Shown here one piece after another: positions 61,196 to 64,000 of a stretch of DNA of 64,000 bases. A program made the translations under genes and the position numbers. Under the pieces are notes generated by a model, which was not told the DNA's origin, ran no database searches, and saw nothing but the letters and a program-made list of their open reading frames with translations. The DNA lies in NCBI RefSeq assembly GCF_004005995.1, contig NZ_CP034767.1, positions 1,860,001 to 1,924,000 on the forward strand. The letters are read 5' to 3'. The stretch is from Devosia sp. 1566 (GTDB taxonomy: Bacteria; Pseudomonadota; Alphaproteobacteria; Rhizobiales; Devosiaceae). The stretch's first letter is position 1; each line of letters begins with the position of its first letter.

Positions 61196-62049
61196 GGTAC
61201 GCGTTCATTGCCGAGCATCGCCAGCAGTTCTCGGTGCGCACCATGTGTCGGTGCCTGCGCATCCACCCCAGCGGCTTTTATGCGTGGATCAAAACGCCAT
61301 TGAGCAAACGGGCCCAGGAAGACATCCGTCAGACCCGGCTGATCGAGGACGCCTGGAGCCAGAGCGGCAAAGTCTATGGCTACCGCAAGCTGCATGACGA
61401 CCTGCTTGATCAGGGCGAGACCAGTTGTGCCAACCGCATCGCCCGGCTGGCCAGACTGGCCGGGGTCAAGGCCCAGATCGGTTATCGGCGCCGACCTGGC
61501 ACCTATGGCGGCAAACCATCGGTGGTGATCGACAACACCCTAAACCGGCAGTTCGACGTCGCTGCACCGATACCGCCTGGGTGCCGACATCACCTATATC
61601 AGGACCCTGGAGGGCTTTGCCTATCCGGCCGTGGTCATCGATCTGTTCTCGCGCCGCGTCATCGGCTGGTCATTGCAAAGCCGGCAGACCAGCGAGGTTG
61701 TCCTGCAGGCTCTTCACATGGCGCTCTGGCGCCGCAAGCCACAGAACCCGGTGTTGATTCATTCCGACCAGGGTGCCCAGTTCACCAGCATGGACTGGGC
61801 CAGCTTCCTGCGGCACCACAATCTGGTTCACTCAATGAGCCGGCGCGGAAACCGCCACGACAATGCTGTGGCTGAGAGCTTCTTCAATCTGCTCAAACGC
61901 GAGAGGATCAGGCGCCGGACCTATCGAACGCGGGACGAAGCCCGCCAGGATGTGTTCGATTACATCGAGATGTTCTACAATCCGACCCGTAAGCATGTCC
62001 GCAACGGCTGCTATCGCCCGTCGAGTTCGAGAAGCCGCACCGAACCTAA
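61192..62049 (+). pseudogene. IS3-family transposase OrfB, multiple frameshifts
   Basis: The N-terminal part reads RYAFIAEHRQQFSVRTMCR and YGYRKLHDDLL with the HTH_21 domain. Near 61570-61590 two one-base deletions disrupt the block VAAP-DTAWV-ADITYIRT, so the first catalytic Asp of DDE falls in a new frame. The second Asp (HSDQGAQF) and Glu (NAVAESFF) are in that frame. A third shift near 62005 changes the end; the original terminus SPVEFEKPHRT with TAA at 62047 lies in another frame. The catalytic residues are present but not in one product. Confidence 0.88.
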
Positions 62050-62083
62050 CTCCGAAGGTGTCTACAGAACACGGGGCTATTCA

Positions 62084-62304
62084 CCTTGCTGGTGACCGAT
62101 GTGGGACTGCCCGGAGGCATGAACGGGCGCCAGGTCGCGGATGCTGCGCGACGTACCCGGCCCGATCTGGAGTTGCTCTTCATCACCGGCTATGCCGAGA
62201 ATGCGGTACTGAACCATGGTCACTTGGACCATGGTATGCATGTGATGACCAAGCCTTTCGCCGTGGAAGACTTCGCTCGAAGGATAAAGGCGCTGATCGC
62301 GTAA
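62084..62304 (+). pseudogene. Response-regulator receiver fragment, 5' truncated at the IS border
   Basis: From the IS border the frame reads LVTDVGLPGGMNGRQVADAA with the phosphoacceptor Asp, then LLFITGYAENAV and the Lys in VMTKPFA, ending KALIA. The front of the receiver (first strand and acidic pair) is missing. Such receivers often end hybrid kinases; the sequence to the left was lost together with the IS event. It precedes an HWE kinase gene on the same strand. Confidence 0.8.
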
Positions 62305-62372
62305 AGCTACGACTTGACGGCTATGCCTGTTCAAACTCGCTTCCGGCATGTAGGGAGCCAATTGGAGAAACA

Positions 62373-63383
62373 ATGACCTCAGCCACGCAAAAACCGAACC
62401 CAACCCTTTGGCAACCCAAAAACTTGGCCCGTGCCGTTGAAGCAGCGGGATTGGGGCTATGGTCATGGAACGTCGACACCGACGCCCTGACGATGGACGA
62501 CGTAGCCTATGATCTTTGGGGATTGGAGCGGGGTCTGGAAGTCAACTTCGAAGATCTTTCCGCTCATATCCACCCCGCCGACCGGGACCGGGTCCGAGCT
62601 GCCTTCCAGGCGACAAGGGCTTTGCTGGGAGCCTACGACATCGACTTCCGCATCATGGCCAGGGACGAGGTCCGGTGGATTTCGGCACGCGGTCAGGGAG
62701 ACGATCATGGTATTGTCGAGCGGGTTATGTTTGGCATTTTCGTGGACGCAACTGGCCGCAAGCAGGCGGAAGAAAGCCGTGAGCTTCTCGCTGGGGAAAT
62801 GAGCCACCGCGTTAAAAACCTGCTCGCCATCGCCACCGGTCTCACCGCCATAACGTCGCGTTCCACCTCGACGGTGAACGACATGGCCCGGGAACTGACA
62901 CAACGGCTGACTGCATTGGGCCGTGCTCATGACCTTGTGCGGCCTGTTCCGGGACAGAGCGGAGCGGCAGCGGCGCTGCTTGGTGACCTGCTGACGGTGC
63001 TGCTTGCCCCATACGATGACTTGGGTGCTTTCAGTGGGCGCATTCGGGTTTCAGTGCCACGGATGAGCGTAGGAGAGACTTCAACCAGCACCCTTGCGCT
63101 CATCGTGCATGAGCTCGCGACCAATTCCCTTAAATATGGGGCTCTGTCGGTGGATACCGGCACGCTCGACGTGTCGTGCTCGGCTCAAGACGAAGCCGTC
63201 ACCATAGTCTGGACGGAAAGAGGCGGCCCGCCCGTTCAGCGGCCTACAGGTAACCCCGGCTATGGCAGCAAGCTGGTGGAACGCAGCGTCACGGGAGCTC
63301 TTCGGGGTTCGATCTCCTACGATTGGGATAAAGCCGGGGCGGTCATTACCCTCAAGCTCCACCCTGATCGCCTCGCACAATGA
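62373..63383 (+). CDS. PAS-domain sensor histidine kinase, HWE family
   Basis: 336 residues from the ATG at 62373, with GGAGAAACA upstream. Residues about 15-130 are a PAS domain (AVEAAGLGLWSWNVDTDALT; HIHPADRDRVRAAFQAT; GIFVDATGRKQAEES). The HWE dimerisation domain has H145 in GEMSHRVKNLLAIATGLTAI, the ATPase N-box HELATNSLKYG and the WTE motif of the family. There are no membrane segments, so it is a soluble sensor, probably for redox, light or starvation as in other HWE kinases. Its receiver partner upstream is truncated. Confidence 0.9.
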   Translation: MTSATQKPNPTLWQPKNLARAVEAAGLGLWSWNVDTDALTMDDVAYDLWGLERGLEVNFEDLSAHIHPADRDRVRAAFQATRALLGAYDIDFRIMARDEVRWISARGQGDDHGIVERVMFGIFVDATGRKQAEESRELLAGEMSHRVKNLLAIATGLTAITSRSTSTVNDMARELTQRLTALGRAHDLVRPVPGQSGAAAALLGDLLTVLLAPYDDLGAFSGRIRVSVPRMSVGETSTSTLALIVHELATNSLKYGALSVDTGTLDVSCSAQDEAVTIVWTERGGPPVQRPTGNPGYGSKLVERSVTGALRGSISYDWDKAGAVITLKLHPDRLAQ

Positions 63384-63728
63384 GCTCACATGGAGGGCTT
63401 GCGGAAGCAGACCCTCAGGCAGCGCGGGATGACGACGATCAATCTGGCGACCGATGCCTGGGCAACTCCGCTGAGTATTGGTTTGGGTGTGCGACAGACA
63501 AACTATTGTTAAGCAGAATACGGGCCCGTACCGATAATCCTATACTCGGACGCTCCTACGTGCAATAAAGTATTTACGTTTTCAGCCTCCGTTGGCTGCC
63601 TGTTCTGCCGGTTTACTGGCCCCTGGCTACCCTCCTATTTTGCGAACGTTTAGACATCTGCAGGCACATCGCTTGTGGATCATCTGCCCGCTCGCTTTAG
63701 CTCCGGGCTACAATCTCAGGACTTTCAA
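63384..63728 (+). promoter_or_regulatory. Leader and promoter region of the cold-shock gene
   Basis: 345 bases without a supported gene. The AT-rich part at 63500-63590 likely holds the promoter. A long 5' untranslated leader is normal for cspA-type genes, where RNA structure changes with temperature. No cold-box sequence is claimed. Confidence 0.45.
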
Positions 63729-63935
63729 ATGATTAACGGCACCGTTAAATTCTTCAATGCCACTAAGGGCTTTGGCTTCATCTCCCCTGAAGGCGGCGAG
63801 AAGGACGCGTTCGTTCATATCTCCGCTGTCGAGCGTTCGGGCCTGAATGGTCTCTACGAGAACGATAAGGTAACCTACGAACTCGAGACCGGCCGTGATG
63901 GCAAGATTTCGGCGACCAATCTGACCCTCGTCTAA
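63729..63935 (+). CDS. cspA: CspA-family cold-shock protein
   Basis: 68 residues from the ATG at 63729. The OB fold is complete with RNP1 KGFGFI and RNP2 DAFVHIS, followed by YENDKVTYELETGRDG and NLTLV. It binds single-stranded RNA and DNA as an RNA chaperone. It has no close neighbour downstream and is followed by a terminator. Confidence 0.96.
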   Translation: MINGTVKFFNATKGFGFISPEGGEKDAFVHISAVERSGLNGLYENDKVTYELETGRDGKISATNLTLV

Positions 63936-63943
63936 GCGACTTC

Positions 63944-63963
63944 AGCCGGGCCAAGGCCCGGCT
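63944..63963 (+). terminator. Terminator hairpin after the cold-shock gene
   Basis: AGCCGGGCC and GGCCCGGCT arms with an AA loop form a perfect hairpin 8 bases after the stop; the following sequence has only scattered T, so termination may be partly Rho dependent. Confidence 0.7.
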
Positions 63964-64000
63964 CCTGCCTCCCATTTTGGTCGAGGCACACCATCCGAAG

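Larger units (their letters stand above)
60867..62083 (+). mobile_element. IS3-family insertion sequence, decayed
   Basis: 1217 bases bounded by imperfect terminal inverted repeats that begin TGAATAGCCCC (20 of the first 25 bases match: 60867-60891 and complement of 62059-62083). It contains orfA and orfB in the IS3 layout. The flanking bases left (ATCAG) and right (CCTTG) do not form a target duplication, and both flanking genes are truncated unrelated genes, so the element sits at a rearrangement or adjacent-deletion junction. orfB carries at least three frameshifts, so the copy is not autonomous. Confidence 0.88.

Noticed and set aside
61863..62372. Upstream extension of the HWE kinase gene
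   Set aside because: It runs out of frame through the IS3 orfB end and the receiver fragment; the ATG at 62373 has a good ribosome site and starts the PAS domain.
1..64000. CRISPR arrays, rRNA and tRNA genes
   Set aside because: No regularly spaced repeats, rRNA segments or tRNA cloverleaf sequences were recognised while reading; a dedicated tRNA scan was not possible.

Overview
The window looks like a chromosome segment of a GC-rich alphaproteobacterium, probably of the order Hyphomicrobiales (Devosia-like). This is inferred from gene content: NitT/TauT and peptide-type ABC operons with ATGA/TGATG overlaps, HWE and HisKA_2 sensor kinases, DUF6894, an IS3 element and an ACR3-type ars operon. 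No rRNA, tRNA or CRISPR array was recognised.

Layout. (1) 1-2.1 kb: the end of a TniQ-like gene and a ghost of a PBP1A gene. (2) 2.1-9.7 kb: a catabolic locus. A LysR gene faces a compact minus-strand operon of UbiD-type decarboxylase, NitT/TauT ABC importer (SBP, ATPase, permease) and amidohydrolase; the UbiX flavin prenyltransferase that would supply prenyl-FMN to UbiD is divergent. (3) 9.7-17.2 kb: decayed sequence (ABC permease ghost, secreted protein with an amber codon in its signal peptide, methyltransferase ghost, frameshifted cytochrome P450) around an intact NmrA-like reductase/NTF2-like pair with a divergent LysR gene. (4) 17.2-32.5 kb: a saccharide-utilisation locus. A LacI regulator precedes a ten-gene minus-strand operon: heparinase II/III-like lyase, peptide-type ABC importer (SBP, two permeases, two ATPases), DUF2264 protein, D-2-hydroxyacid dehydrogenase, a hexapeptide-acyltransferase fusion and a ThuA protein; a methyltransferase gene converges on it. 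CGCAAA/TTTGCG half-sites precede both lacI and the lyase gene.

(5) 32.5-40.9 kb: accessory region with a RES/Xre toxin-antitoxin pair, small genes, many remnants (Crp/Fnr, NDH-2, DoxX-like, an orphan signal peptide), a receiver protein and a GAF-HisKA_2 kinase, then an HxlR regulator divergent from an NTF2-like protein. (6) 40.9-44 kb: ars operon arsR - broken LMW-type arsC - acr3 - arsC (glutaredoxin type) - arsH. (7) 44-49.6 kb: DUF421/DUF2254 membrane protein pair and a proVWX-type betaine importer. (8) 49.6-53.4 kb: remnants, an APH-type phosphotransferase, a ParDE pair and an NTF2-like protein.

(9) 53.6-59.9 kb: a glycan assembly and export locus: a GT2 glycosyltransferase, a divergent ABC exporter and, coupled to it by a 4-base overlap, a 1008-residue protein that joins a GT2 glycosyltransferase, a NodS-like methyltransferase and a NodB-like polysaccharide deacetylase. 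This is the strongest candidate for an undescribed system. (10) 60.2-64 kb: an IS3-family element that joins two unrelated truncated genes without a visible target duplication, an HWE kinase and a CspA cold-shock gene.

A general trait is the high density of gene ghosts between intact operons, together with six copies of a short dispersed motif (core GGGGTCG) that lie in or beside these decayed stretches.
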